NCBI RefSeq assembly: GCF_031127835.1
Contig: NZ_JARXHX010000016.1
Location: forward strand, 37,033 to 101,032
Length of the DNA: 64,000 bases
Source: Pelagicoccus sp. SDUM812002
GTDB taxonomy: Bacteria; Verrucomicrobiota; Verrucomicrobiia; Opitutales; Opitutaceae
Reading direction: 5' to 3'
Every line of letters begins with the position of its first letter. Position 1 is the first letter of the stretch. The translations under genes were made by a program, and so were the position numbers. Of the stretch, positions 56,589 through 64,000 are shown piece after piece. Below the pieces are notes generated by a model. That model worked only from the letters and a program-made list of their open reading frames with translations. It was not told where the DNA came from and ran no database searches.

Positions 56589-57614
56589 CTAGGACACGGG
56601 AACGTTATTCTCCGCGAGCGATAGCGCCGTTTGCGCCAAACCTTCCATCGAAATTCCGTAGTGTCTAAAAATGTCGGCTTGGCTTCCTGTCACCGTGTAT
56701 TCGTCCGGAATGGCGACTCTCCGAAAACGGCAACCCGCGTGACCCGATTCCAAAATCGCCGCCGCGCAGGCTTCGCCAAGCCCCCCGTTCACGAGATGCT
56801 CTTCCACAGTAATCACCGCCCTGCAGCCTTTTGCCGCCGCAACAACTGTTTCCGTATCGAAAGGTTTGATACTATGTACATCCAGCACTCGCGCGTTCAG
56901 AGCGTGATTTCGCTTCAGCCACTCCGCCGCCAGCAACGCATGGATCACTGCCTCGCCTGTAGCCACGAAGGCGACGTCGCCCCCGTTTCTCAACAGACGC
57001 GCTTTGCCTATGCGAAACGGCTGTTCGGCTTCGAATCCGAGATCGTAAAGCGGCGCCTTGCCAAACCTGAGAAAAACAGGCTTCTTCAAGGCCGCTGCGG
57101 CTTTCACTGCTTCTCGCGCCTCGTAGTTGTCCGCTGGAGCCACGACATTCATATTGTTGATCGCCCGCAAGACAGCGAAGTCATGCAAGGAATGGTGCGT
57201 CGTCCCCAGAGCTCCATAGCTCACCCCCGCGCTGATTCCTACCAAGGTGACTGGATTATCTGAATACGCTACGTCGTTTTTGATTTGCTCCAAGGAGCGA
57301 GCGCTCAGGAAACAAGCGGGGGAAACGGCGAACACCGTCTTGCCCGCCGAAGCCAGGCCTGCGGACACGCCCACCAAATTCTGCTCCGCGATTCCCAGCT
57401 CGATCAACTGTTCGGGATAGCGCTCGCTAAACGGACCGAGCTTGCCCGATCCACGCGAATCGCTCACCACCGCTAGCACGTTGCGGTCCTTGGAAGCCAG
57501 CTCCTCAACTGTCGCTGCGAAGACTTCCAAGTTCGCCTTTCCCTTCTTAAGACCTAGCTCGGAGGCCATGCTCGCGGCGGCCTCGCTGTACATGGATGCT
57601 GCAGGGGTGCTCAT
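56589..57614 (-). CDS. Transketolase C-terminal subunit (split transketolase)
   Basis: A 341-residue protein carrying the pyrimidine-binding and C-terminal domains of transketolase. The catalytic Glu is in IELGIAEQNLVGVSAGLAS, followed by YGALGTTHHSLHDFAVLRA and NVVAPADNYEAREAV, then the C-terminal VLDVHSIKPFDTETVVAAA. Together with the N-subunit at 57611-58447 it forms a ThDP enzyme. The genes overlap by four bases (ATGA), so the subunits are made in equal amounts. Homologous split pairs include the apulose-4-phosphate transketolase AptAB. Confidence 0.93.
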   Translation of the reverse strand: MSTPAASMYSEAAASMASELGLKKGKANLEVFAATVEELASKDRNVLAVVSDSRGSGKLGPFSERYPEQLIELGIAEQNLVGVSAGLASAGKTVFAVSPACFLSARSLEQIKNDVAYSDNPVTLVGISAGVSYGALGTTHHSLHDFAVLRAINNMNVVAPADNYEAREAVKAAAALKKPVFLRFGKAPLYDLGFEAEQPFRIGKARLLRNGGDVAFVATGEAVIHALLAAEWLKRNHALNARVLDVHSIKPFDTETVVAAAKGCRAVITVEEHLVNGGLGEACAAAILESGHAGCRFRRVAIPDEYTVTGSQADIFRHYGISMEGLAQTALSLAENNVPVS

Positions 57615-58447
57615 GATAAAACTCCTTCCCGTTTCGCTAGCTGGGTATCAAATGCGGCCATTGCGCGGCCATACTCTTCGTCGTTGGGAACGCCATGGTG
57701 CCACTTTCCGACACCTTCCATAAAATCAACGCCCTTCCCCTTGATCGTATCCGCGATCACCATACTGGGCTTTCCTCGTTTGAGCGGACCAGACAACGCT
57801 TCGGTGAGCTGTCCGTAGTCATGCCCATCGATTCGAGATACCGACCAGCCAAACGCCGACCATTTCGCGCCGAGCGGCTCGCTATTCATCACCTCCCGCG
57901 TCCGTCCGGCTATTTGCAGGGAATTGCAATCAATGATCGCCGTCAGGTTATCCAGTCCATAATGAGCCGCTGCCATCGCGGCCTCCCAATTCGATCCCTC
58001 CGCCAACTCTCCATCACCTAAAAGCGTGAACGTCCGGTATTCCTTCTTATCCAATTTCGCAGCCAATGCCGTCCCCACGCTTATCGGAAGCCCATGTCCA
58101 AGGCCTCCTGTATTCTGCTCCACGCCGGGAACCTTGCGAGTCGGATGTCCGATGAAGTGGGACTGGTAGCAACATAGTGTCTCCAGCTCTGATTCAGGGA
58201 AAAAACCCCGATCCGCCAACACCACGAAAAGAGCCTCTACCGAATGCCCCTTGCTCTGGATATAACGATCCCGATCAGGAGAAAAGAAAGTCTCCGGCGA
58301 CACGTTCAGTATCCGGTTATACAGTACATTCAAAATATCGATGCACGACAAGCTGCCGCCCGTATGGCCAGCGCCCGCGTGCTTGATACTCTTCAAAAGA
58401 CTCCGCCTGAGCTTCACGGACTTATACTCTAGTTGTTCATCGGTCAT
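57611..58447 (-). CDS. Transketolase N-terminal subunit (split transketolase)
   Basis: A 278-residue protein with the ThDP-binding domain. Motifs: GAGHTGGSLSCIDIL, SKGHSVEALFVVLAD, the diphosphate-binding GDGELAEGSNWEAAMAAAHY ending in IIDCNSLQ (GDG...N pattern), and GHDYGQLTEAL. A full transketolase would be about 620-660 residues; here the pyrimidine-binding half is in the adjacent gene. Starts 47 bases after the isomerase-like gene stop. Confidence 0.94.
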   Translation of the reverse strand: MTDEQLEYKSVKLRRSLLKSIKHAGAGHTGGSLSCIDILNVLYNRILNVSPETFFSPDRDRYIQSKGHSVEALFVVLADRGFFPESELETLCCYQSHFIGHPTRKVPGVEQNTGGLGHGLPISVGTALAAKLDKKEYRTFTLLGDGELAEGSNWEAAMAAAHYGLDNLTAIIDCNSLQIAGRTREVMNSEPLGAKWSAFGWSVSRIDGHDYGQLTEALSGPLKRGKPSMVIADTIKGKGVDFMEGVGKWHHGVPNDEEYGRAMAAFDTQLAKREGVLS

Positions 58448-58494
58448 CGCGTATATCCCTTTCTACCTTGGTGTTTCGAAGGAGCTATCGCCCC

Positions 58495-59943
58495 TTATTC
58501 TCCGGGCTCCTCGTGGTAGTAGGTTTCCCAACCCAGATAGGTTTCGAACGCTTCCTTGAGCACAGTAGCAGTGTGCGAGGCATTCATCACCACATGATGC
58601 TCAAAGCCTTCGCGACATACGTGACGCATCAGCTTCTGCAGCTTGGGTACTTCCGCCACTGCGCGGTTTCCAAAGGTGTTGAGCTTATCGTCGGTCAAAC
58701 GTCCTTCGCCGACATAGGCCCTCATCCGTCCGTTCGTATCATCCGTCGTGATACGTCCATAAGTCAAAGCGCTCGCGGGCGAGCGTCCGTCGAGGGCGCC
58801 GTAGGTATTCTCCTCGCCCACGACCGTTCCGAGTATCGGCGCCGTGGCGATCTTCGCTTCCTTGAGAAACGACTTTGCCCAGTTGCCGCAGTGGAACAAC
58901 ACGCACTTGTCGTCCTCGCTACCGTAGTTGTTATTCCAATCCACCAAAGCGCTCGGAGAACCGGAGGCTAGCTGCATGGCGTACATCGTGAGCGTACCGG
59001 TCACATCCACTTCGCAAGCGCTGGGCAACAGCTCCTCGCTCATCATGCTCATGCTGGTGCACACATTGCAACCGTGGTTCGCCTGCACCGATGTCCAGCA
59101 CTGGATCGCGGTCGCGTCGAGTCCGTTCTCTTCTACAAAATCATCGAGCACCACGCCCAAGCGCGCCATCTGCGTAAGCTTGTCAGCCGGCACCAGACTC
59201 GCATTGGCATACGCCTTGATTTCCTCTGTCTTCGCCACCACGCGTCTGTCGTCCGCCGCTAGCTTTTCTGCAGATCCAAGGATCTCAGACAAATCCACCG
59301 TCGTCACCGAAATTCCATTACGCTCCAGAATCTTCTCGCTGTAGCGCACTGTATTGAAGGCTCCAGGACGCGCCCCCACTGCGCCGATGCGACACCCGCG
59401 GATGCCCCGCACCACGCGACACACCGCCACGAACTTTTCCAAATCCGCGATGAAACTTGGGTCGTCAGGCCGCACCACATGTTTCTCAGTCAGCGAATAG
59501 GCGATACCCGCTTGACGAAGATTGTTGCACACCGAAATCTTACCGCAAAACGCGTCGCGACGCCGAATCACGTCGAGTCTGTCCAAATCGTCCGGATACC
59601 CTTGCACCAAAACAGGCACATTCAACCCGGCCAGCTTCAAGGTGTCCGCCACCCCCTTCTCGTCGCCGAAATTCGGCAGGCAAACGTACACCCCGCTTAT
59701 CTCGTCACGATGCGCCTTGAACAACTCAGCACACTTCCGAGCGTCGGCATGAGTCTCTACCCCGCCAAGTTTAGTGTCGTCCTCGGACAACATGATCGCC
59801 TTCAAGCCAAGAGACTCGAATAGCTTAGCGACATCGGCACGGGCCTCCGTCACAAGCTTGTCAGGAAAAAAATCGCGGTTGCCAAAGATGACACCGATTG
59901 CAGATGCGTTTTCGTTCACGTCGGGGGTGGGGTTGGAATACAA
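58495..59943 (-). CDS. L-fucose/L-arabinose isomerase-like protein
   Basis: A 482-residue protein of the fucose/arabinose isomerase fold, which interconverts aldoses and ketoses with a divalent metal. Landmarks: VIFGNRDFFPDKLVTEARAD, GVYVCLPNFGDEKGVADTL, VGARPGAFNTVRYSEKIL, CTSMSMMSEELLPSACEVDV (the Glu and Asp of the metal site are likely here) and HCGNWAKSF. The C-terminal His-rich FEHHVVMNASHTATVL is typical. First gene of the minus-strand operon, opposite the AraC regulator. The start is TTG 59943; GTG at 59919 is an alternative, and neither has a good Shine-Dalgarno site. The real aldose is unknown. Confidence 0.85.
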   Translation of the reverse strand: MYSNPTPDVNENASAIGVIFGNRDFFPDKLVTEARADVAKLFESLGLKAIMLSEDDTKLGGVETHADARKCAELFKAHRDEISGVYVCLPNFGDEKGVADTLKLAGLNVPVLVQGYPDDLDRLDVIRRRDAFCGKISVCNNLRQAGIAYSLTEKHVVRPDDPSFIADLEKFVAVCRVVRGIRGCRIGAVGARPGAFNTVRYSEKILERNGISVTTVDLSEILGSAEKLAADDRRVVAKTEEIKAYANASLVPADKLTQMARLGVVLDDFVEENGLDATAIQCWTSVQANHGCNVCTSMSMMSEELLPSACEVDVTGTLTMYAMQLASGSPSALVDWNNNYGSEDDKCVLFHCGNWAKSFLKEAKIATAPILGTVVGEENTYGALDGRSPASALTYGRITTDDTNGRMRAYVGEGRLTDDKLNTFGNRAVAEVPKLQKLMRHVCREGFEHHVVMNASHTATVLKEAFETYLGWETYYHEEPGE

Positions 59944-60054
59944 TATTAGCGAGGGAGGCAGTATAGCCTAACATTATCCTCGCTTCTTCCTATCTTGACG
60001 CTTTTTATGACTGTATCCTAAGCTCTTAGCCAACAAACCGCCCCTGTACCTTTT
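59944..60054. promoter_or_regulatory. Divergent promoter region between isomerase-like gene and AraC regulator
   Basis: A 111-base divergent gap with a 7-base inverted repeat, AGCGAGG (59948-59954) and CCTCGCT (59978-59984), 23 bases apart, which could be a regulator-binding site. TTGACG at 59995-60000 may be a -35 box for the AraC gene, though a matching -10 is weak. AraC-type regulators usually bind near the operon they control, so this region is the likely operator. Confidence 0.4.
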
Positions 60055-60921
60055 TTGGACTTCTTCGACCCCAACAGACCCGATTTCAAGCCCTACGGAC
60101 TCACCTGCGTCAGCTGGAAGCCAACGCCCATGGGCAGACCCGACCACCACAACGAGATCGAGCTGAACCTCATGTCCAAAGGCTGGGTCTCCTACTTGCT
60201 TGGCGGGTCAAAAGTCACCTTGTCTGCCGGTCAACTGGGGGCCTTCTGGGCGTCCATCCCGCACCAAGTTATCGACTACGCCGATGATACCGAATACTTC
60301 GTCGTCACCATTCCTTTCTCCTGGTTCCTCCAATTCAATTTGCCAGAGCCCTTCACCCAAACCTTGCTCAAGGGCGTTTTGGTGAACCAACGACTGCGCG
60401 GCAGAGTCGAAACGGAAGCCGAACGATTCGCCCAGTGGGAGTTCGACCTCACAGACGCGCCAGGCGAGATGCAAGACGTCGTGCTCCTAGAACTACAGGC
60501 CCGGCTCAAGCGCATGGCCCACTATGCGCAACAGGAGCATCTACTCGACAAAGGCTCTCAAGACTCAAAAACCGCCCTCCAGGACGGCAGCCTCAACAAA
60601 GTGGAGCAAATCGCCTGCCTCATCGCCCAACGCTACCTCGAGCCGCTCACCTCCGAGTCCATCGCCAAATCCGTCGGCCTCCACCCCAACTACGCCATGA
60701 ACCTTTTCAAAAAAACCTTCGGCACTACGCTCGTCGACTACATCACCCATCACCGCATCTCCCACGCCCAGCGCCTCCTCATCACCACCAACGACAAGAT
60801 CCTAGACATTGCCATGGCCTCGGGATTCAACACCCTATCCCGCTTCAACGAAGCCTTCCGCCGCAGCTGCAACTGCACCCCTCGCCAATACAGAGCGAGC
60901 CAGCACGCCATGCGAACCTAA
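60055..60921 (+). CDS. AraC-family transcriptional regulator
   Basis: A 288-residue regulator with an N-terminal cupin-like sensing domain (about 20-150, HHNEIELNLMSKGWVSYLLGG) and a C-terminal pair of helix-turn-helix motifs (about 188-285): ESIAKSVGLHPNYAMNLFKK and ILDIAMASGFNTLSRFNEAF followed by the signature CTPRQYR. Such regulators bind a sugar through the cupin domain and activate a nearby operon. It is divergent from the isomerase-kinase-transporter-DUF1593 operon and is its likely activator (inference). The start codon appears to be TTG at 60055, since a stop (60019) precedes it in frame and no ATG lies between. Confidence 0.9.
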   Translation: MDFFDPNRPDFKPYGLTCVSWKPTPMGRPDHHNEIELNLMSKGWVSYLLGGSKVTLSAGQLGAFWASIPHQVIDYADDTEYFVVTIPFSWFLQFNLPEPFTQTLLKGVLVNQRLRGRVETEAERFAQWEFDLTDAPGEMQDVVLLELQARLKRMAHYAQQEHLLDKGSQDSKTALQDGSLNKVEQIACLIAQRYLEPLTSESIAKSVGLHPNYAMNLFKKTFGTTLVDYITHHRISHAQRLLITTNDKILDIAMASGFNTLSRFNEAFRRSCNCTPRQYRASQHAMRT

Positions 60922-61253
60922 GCCGCCGCCTCCTTGGAAAAAAGATCGCAGCCCTTCACGGTCGCCTGAGCCCTCCTACTAGCCCCCACTCTCAACAGCG
61001 CTTCAAGCTTTGCCCTCGTTGCCAAGGAGGGAATCGCCCCGAATCTCCCAACCGTGATCGCCACTTTTACCTGCAAACGCCACACACCCCAGGTTGATTA
61101 CACGTCAAACTCTACCATGATTGCTCGACCGCATTTCACGAACCCTAAATCTAACGCAGCACGTGCTCTCGAAGCCCCTGCTCTATCCAATTCCCAAACC
61201 ACCTTCTACCGATACGTCTACACTCTGAACAAAGAATCCTAACGCCCCTCACA
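60922..61253. other. Gap between AraC and GH115 genes
   Basis: About 330 bases. Should hold the promoter of the GH115 gene. I see no hairpin terminator for the AraC gene, no RNA gene and no convincing small ORF; the short frames here are weak. Confidence 0.35.
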
Positions 61254-64000
61254 ATGCGCAACCCCACTTTTTTCCTCCGCACCTTCACCGTATCCATCGC
61301 CCTGCTGGGCAGCCTCGTTGCTTCCCAAACGGCTACGGCGGCGAACGCCCCCGAAACGGCCCAGCAAAAATACCTCGCCGCTCCCTTCCTTAGCCTAGCT
61401 GAAACGGCAGCCTCTGGCACCTTCCCCCTGGCCCGCAACGGAAAAACCGCCCCCATCCACTACGACGACGCAGACGCCACCGTCGTGCGCATCGCCGCCG
61501 AAGCCCTCGCCGCCGACATCGAAAGCGTCACCGGAATCGCTCCTCCCGTTTCATCCGAAGCGCCTGCCAAACGCTCCCGCCCCATCCTCGTCGGCACCCT
61601 CGGCCAAAGCCCGCTCATCGACTCCCTCGTCGACGCCGGAAAGCTCGACGCCAGCGCCGTCACCGGCCAATGGGAATCCTACCTCGCCACTGTAGTCAAA
61701 AACCCACTACCCGGCATCAAGCAAGCGCTCGTCATCGCCGGTAGCGATCGACGCGGCACCGCCTTCGGCATCTTCGGCCTATCGGAAGCCATGGGCGTCT
61801 CCCCGTGGCATTGGTGGGGCGACGTACCGACTCCGCAGAAAAGCGAACTTTACCTCTCCGCCGGCACCCACGTCCAGCCCACGCCAGGCGTCAAGTACCG
61901 CGGCATCTTCCTCAACGACGAGGACTGGGGCCTGCAACCATGGGCCGCCAACACCCTCGAACCGGAAACCGGCAACATCGGCCCCCGCACCTACGCTAAA
62001 GTATTCGAGCTTCTACTACGCCTCCACTCCAATATCATTTGGCCCGCCATGCACGAATTCCCAGTGCAGACCACCCCCTTCTACGTCGACCCGCGCAACC
62101 CCGTCGTAGCCGACGACTACGCCATCGTCATCAGCACCTCCCACCACGAGCCCATGCTGCGCAACAGCCACGAATACGACGAAAGCGTGCAAGGCCCCTA
62201 CAACTACTGGACCCACCGCGACACCATCTACGACTTCTGGGAAGAGCGCGTCAAAGAAACCGCCGGCTACGAAAACATGTACACCATGGGCCTTCGCGGC
62301 CGTTCCGATATCGGCATGCTCGCCCCCGAAGGAACCACCATCGCCGAGAAGGCAGCCATGATCCAAAACCAGATCATCCCCGACCAGCGCCAGATGCTCG
62401 CCGATCACGTCAACTCCGACCCATCCCAAGTCCCCCAGATCTTCATCCCCTACAAGGAAACGCTCGTGCAATACCAAGCCGGCCTCGAGCTGCCCGACGA
62501 CGTCACCATCCTCTGGCCTGACGACAACCACGGCTACATCCGCCAACTCTCCACCCCCGAGGAACGCAAACGCTCCGGAGGCTCCGGCGTCTACTACCAC
62601 CTCTCCTACTGGGGCGTCCCCCGCAGCTACCTCTGGCTCTGCACCACTCCGCCGGGCATGACCCGCGTCGAAATGCTCAAAGCCTGGGACTTCGACGCCA
62701 AACGCATGTGGCTGGTCAACGTCGGCGACCTCAAGCCCCACGAGATCGGCACCGAGTTCTTCCTCCGACTCGCCCGCGACCCCGAGTCCTTCCGCGACTT
62801 CGACCAGCACGCCTACCTCGCCGAATGGGCCGCCCGCGACTTCGGACCGGAAAACGCCAACGCCATCGCCGACCTCCTAGAGGAATACTATCGCCTCAAC
62901 ATCGTCACCCGCCCCGAGCAGCTAAACCGCGAGCAAACCGGCTTCGACTTCGTCGGTGCCAAGGGCCACGGCGACCAAGCTCAAGCCCGCCTCGACGCCT
63001 TCGCCGCCCTCACCACCCAAGCCAACACCCTCTACGAAACGCTCCCCGCCGCCCAGCAAGCCGCCTTCTACCAGCTCATCCTCTTCCCCATCCGCGCCGC
63101 CGACCTCACCAATCAAAAGGTCCTGCTCGCCGAACGCAGCCGCCTCTGGGCCGAGCAAGGCCGCGCCGCCACCAATCAAATCGCCGCCCGAGCCCAAGCC
63201 GCAGACGAGGCCATCCGCGCCGAAATCGCCTTCTACAACACCGAGAACGCCGACGGCAAATGGAACTACATGTTCAACCCCATGGATACGGAGCTGCTCC
63301 CCCGCTGGGCCCACGACACCCAGTCCATCTTCTTGCCCGCTAAAACCGCCAACTACGACGCTCTTGGCACCGCCGGACTCGGCGTCGCCCTCGAAGGTTC
63401 CGCGACAACTTTAGACACTTCCAGTCCCGGCACACTCCCCACCTTCCGCCGCGCCAGCAACCGCAGCCGCTTCATCGACATCTTCAATACCGGCACCGCC
63501 CCCTTCAACTGGACCGTCACCGTAAGCGAGCCATGGATACGCCTCAGCCAAAACTCCGGCTCCACCGACGTACGCCTAACGGTCAGCATTGACTGGAACA
63601 CCGTACCTAAAAAACTGATACAAAAAGCCACCATCACCATCGAAGCCGCCGGAGCCACCCGCACCATCCAAGTCGCGGCCGCCCCGCAACCAGAAATCGA
63701 ACTCGCTGACCTACCAGGCGCCCTGCTCGACTACGGCCAACTCCACATCGAAGCCGAGTCCTACGCCGAGCGCCGCGACAGCGCCGACGCCACCGGCTGG
63801 CGCCGCGTCTCGCAATCAAACGCCAGCGGCGACGGCATGCAGCTCCAGCCCGTCACCGCCCCCAGCCTCGATCCCACGGCCTTGCCGGACGACGCGCCCG
63901 CACTTACCTACACCTTCCACGCCTTCGAGCCCGGCCCCGTTTCGATCGAAGTCCGCTGCCTGCCCACCCACCGCATCACCTCCGACCACCCCGGTCTCCG
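61254..64000 (+). CDS. GH115 alpha-glucuronidase (3' end outside window)
   Basis: The ATG at 61254 opens a frame that runs off the window without a stop, at least 915 codons. A signal peptide (FTVSIALLGSLVASQTATAA) is followed by an N-terminal Rossmann-like domain, then the catalytic region of glycoside hydrolase family 115: GVKYRGIFLNDEDWGLQPWA, IIWPAMHEFPVQTTPFYVD, SHHEPMLRN and MYTMGLRGRSD, plus a helical region and a beta-sandwich (SEPWIRLSQNSGSTDV) near the end. GH115 removes 4-O-methylglucuronic acid side chains from glucuronoxylan. It lies downstream of the AraC gene on the same strand, so it may or may not belong to the same regulon. Confidence 0.92.
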   Translation, partial: MRNPTFFLRTFTVSIALLGSLVASQTATAANAPETAQQKYLAAPFLSLAETAASGTFPLARNGKTAPIHYDDADATVVRIAAEALAADIESVTGIAPPVSSEAPAKRSRPILVGTLGQSPLIDSLVDAGKLDASAVTGQWESYLATVVKNPLPGIKQALVIAGSDRRGTAFGIFGLSEAMGVSPWHWWGDVPTPQKSELYLSAGTHVQPTPGVKYRGIFLNDEDWGLQPWAANTLEPETGNIGPRTYAKVFELLLRLHSNIIWPAMHEFPVQTTPFYVDPRNPVVADDYAIVISTSHHEPMLRNSHEYDESVQGPYNYWTHRDTIYDFWEERVKETAGYENMYTMGLRGRSDIGMLAPEGTTIAEKAAMIQNQIIPDQRQMLADHVNSDPSQVPQIFIPYKETLVQYQAGLELPDDVTILWPDDNHGYIRQLSTPEERKRSGGSGVYYHLSYWGVPRSYLWLCTTPPGMTRVEMLKAWDFDAKRMWLVNVGDLKPHEIGTEFFLRLARDPESFRDFDQHAYLAEWAARDFGPENANAIADLLEEYYRLNIVTRPEQLNREQTGFDFVGAKGHGDQAQARLDAFAALTTQANTLYETLPAAQQAAFYQLILFPIRAADLTNQKVLLAERSRLWAEQGRAATNQIAARAQAADEAIRAEIAFYNTENADGKWNYMFNPMDTELLPRWAHDTQSIFLPAKTANYDALGTAGLGVALEGSATTLDTSSPGTLPTFRRASNRSRFIDIFNTGTAPFNWTVTVSEPWIRLSQNSGSTDVRLTVSIDWNTVPKKLIQKATITIEAAGATRTIQVAAAPQPEIELADLPGALLDYGQLHIEAESYAERRDSADATGWRRVSQSNASGDGMQLQPVTAPSLDPTALPDDAPALTYTFHAFEPGPVSIEVRCLPTHRITSDHPGL

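Noticed and set aside
60435..61097. 220-codon plus-strand ORF overlapping the AraC gene
   Set aside because: Pro/Arg/His-rich frame produced by the GC-rich third positions of the AraC gene; no domain.
62016..62810. 264-codon minus-strand ORF inside the GH115 gene
   Set aside because: Val/Gly/Asp-rich low-complexity shadow of the GH115 frame; no family resemblance.

Overview
The window looks like a chromosomal segment of a Verrucomicrobiota bacterium, probably class Opitutae (Puniceicoccales/Pelagicoccus-like). This rests on the gene repertoire rather than on any marker gene: several Sde182/DUF1593 secreted proteins, PL10, GH78 and GH115 enzymes, a CheB/CheR-PAS kinase, DUF481 outer-membrane proteins, and a type IV-like pilin beside a GT-C protein. 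No 16S rRNA is present, so the assignment is an inference.

Bases 1-34,700 are mostly housekeeping and signalling genes. They run in this order: the end of a CheB/CheR-PAS sensor kinase, a single-domain response regulator and a second kinase (1-4701); a lipid kinase overlapping a PAP2 phosphatase (5227-6955); a sigma-70-like factor with nadD and rsfS (7358-9438); a DUF481 protein, a pilin and a membrane GT-C protein (9501-13153); two methyltransferases; a REC-HDOD protein with a GspB-like tail; a thioredoxin-like protein, an rRNA/tRNA methyltransferase and dinB; two large helical-repeat proteins and coaBC; a CobW-like protein without a P-loop; aroC, an MscS channel, a small lipoprotein, cysE and a second DUF481 protein; a YcaQ-type DNA glycosylase; and feoAB with a small Cys-rich membrane protein. 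A tRNA-Leu(CAG) gene at 34673-34757 closes this part.

From 35,174 to 59,943 there are sixteen genes on the minus strand with short gaps or overlaps, consistent with one long transcription unit or a few nested ones. Read 5' to 3' it encodes an L-fucose/arabinose-isomerase-like protein, a split transketolase (N and C subunits), a glycerol-kinase-like FGGY kinase, a ribose-type ABC transporter with a DUF2291 protein (binding protein, DUF2291, ATPase, permease), a GH78 alpha-L-rhamnosidase, a PL10 pectate lyase and six DUF1593 (nucleoside-hydrolase-like, Sde182) proteins. A divergent AraC-type regulator (60055-60921) is the likely controller. A GH115 alpha-glucuronidase begins at 61254 and runs off the window.

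Taken together, the island looks like a pectin utilisation locus. Secreted lyase, rhamnosidase and DUF1593 proteins would release a sugar, a ribose-type ABC system would import it, and isomerase, kinase and transketolase would route it to central metabolism. Pectic apiose (RG-II or seagrass apiogalacturonan) is one candidate because known apiose pathways use a ribose-type transporter, an FGGY kinase and a split transketolase, but the sequence alone does not prove the substrate. The most novel points are the six-fold DUF1593 expansion and an unnamed module of about 280 residues shared between one DUF1593 protein and the PL10 pectate lyase.
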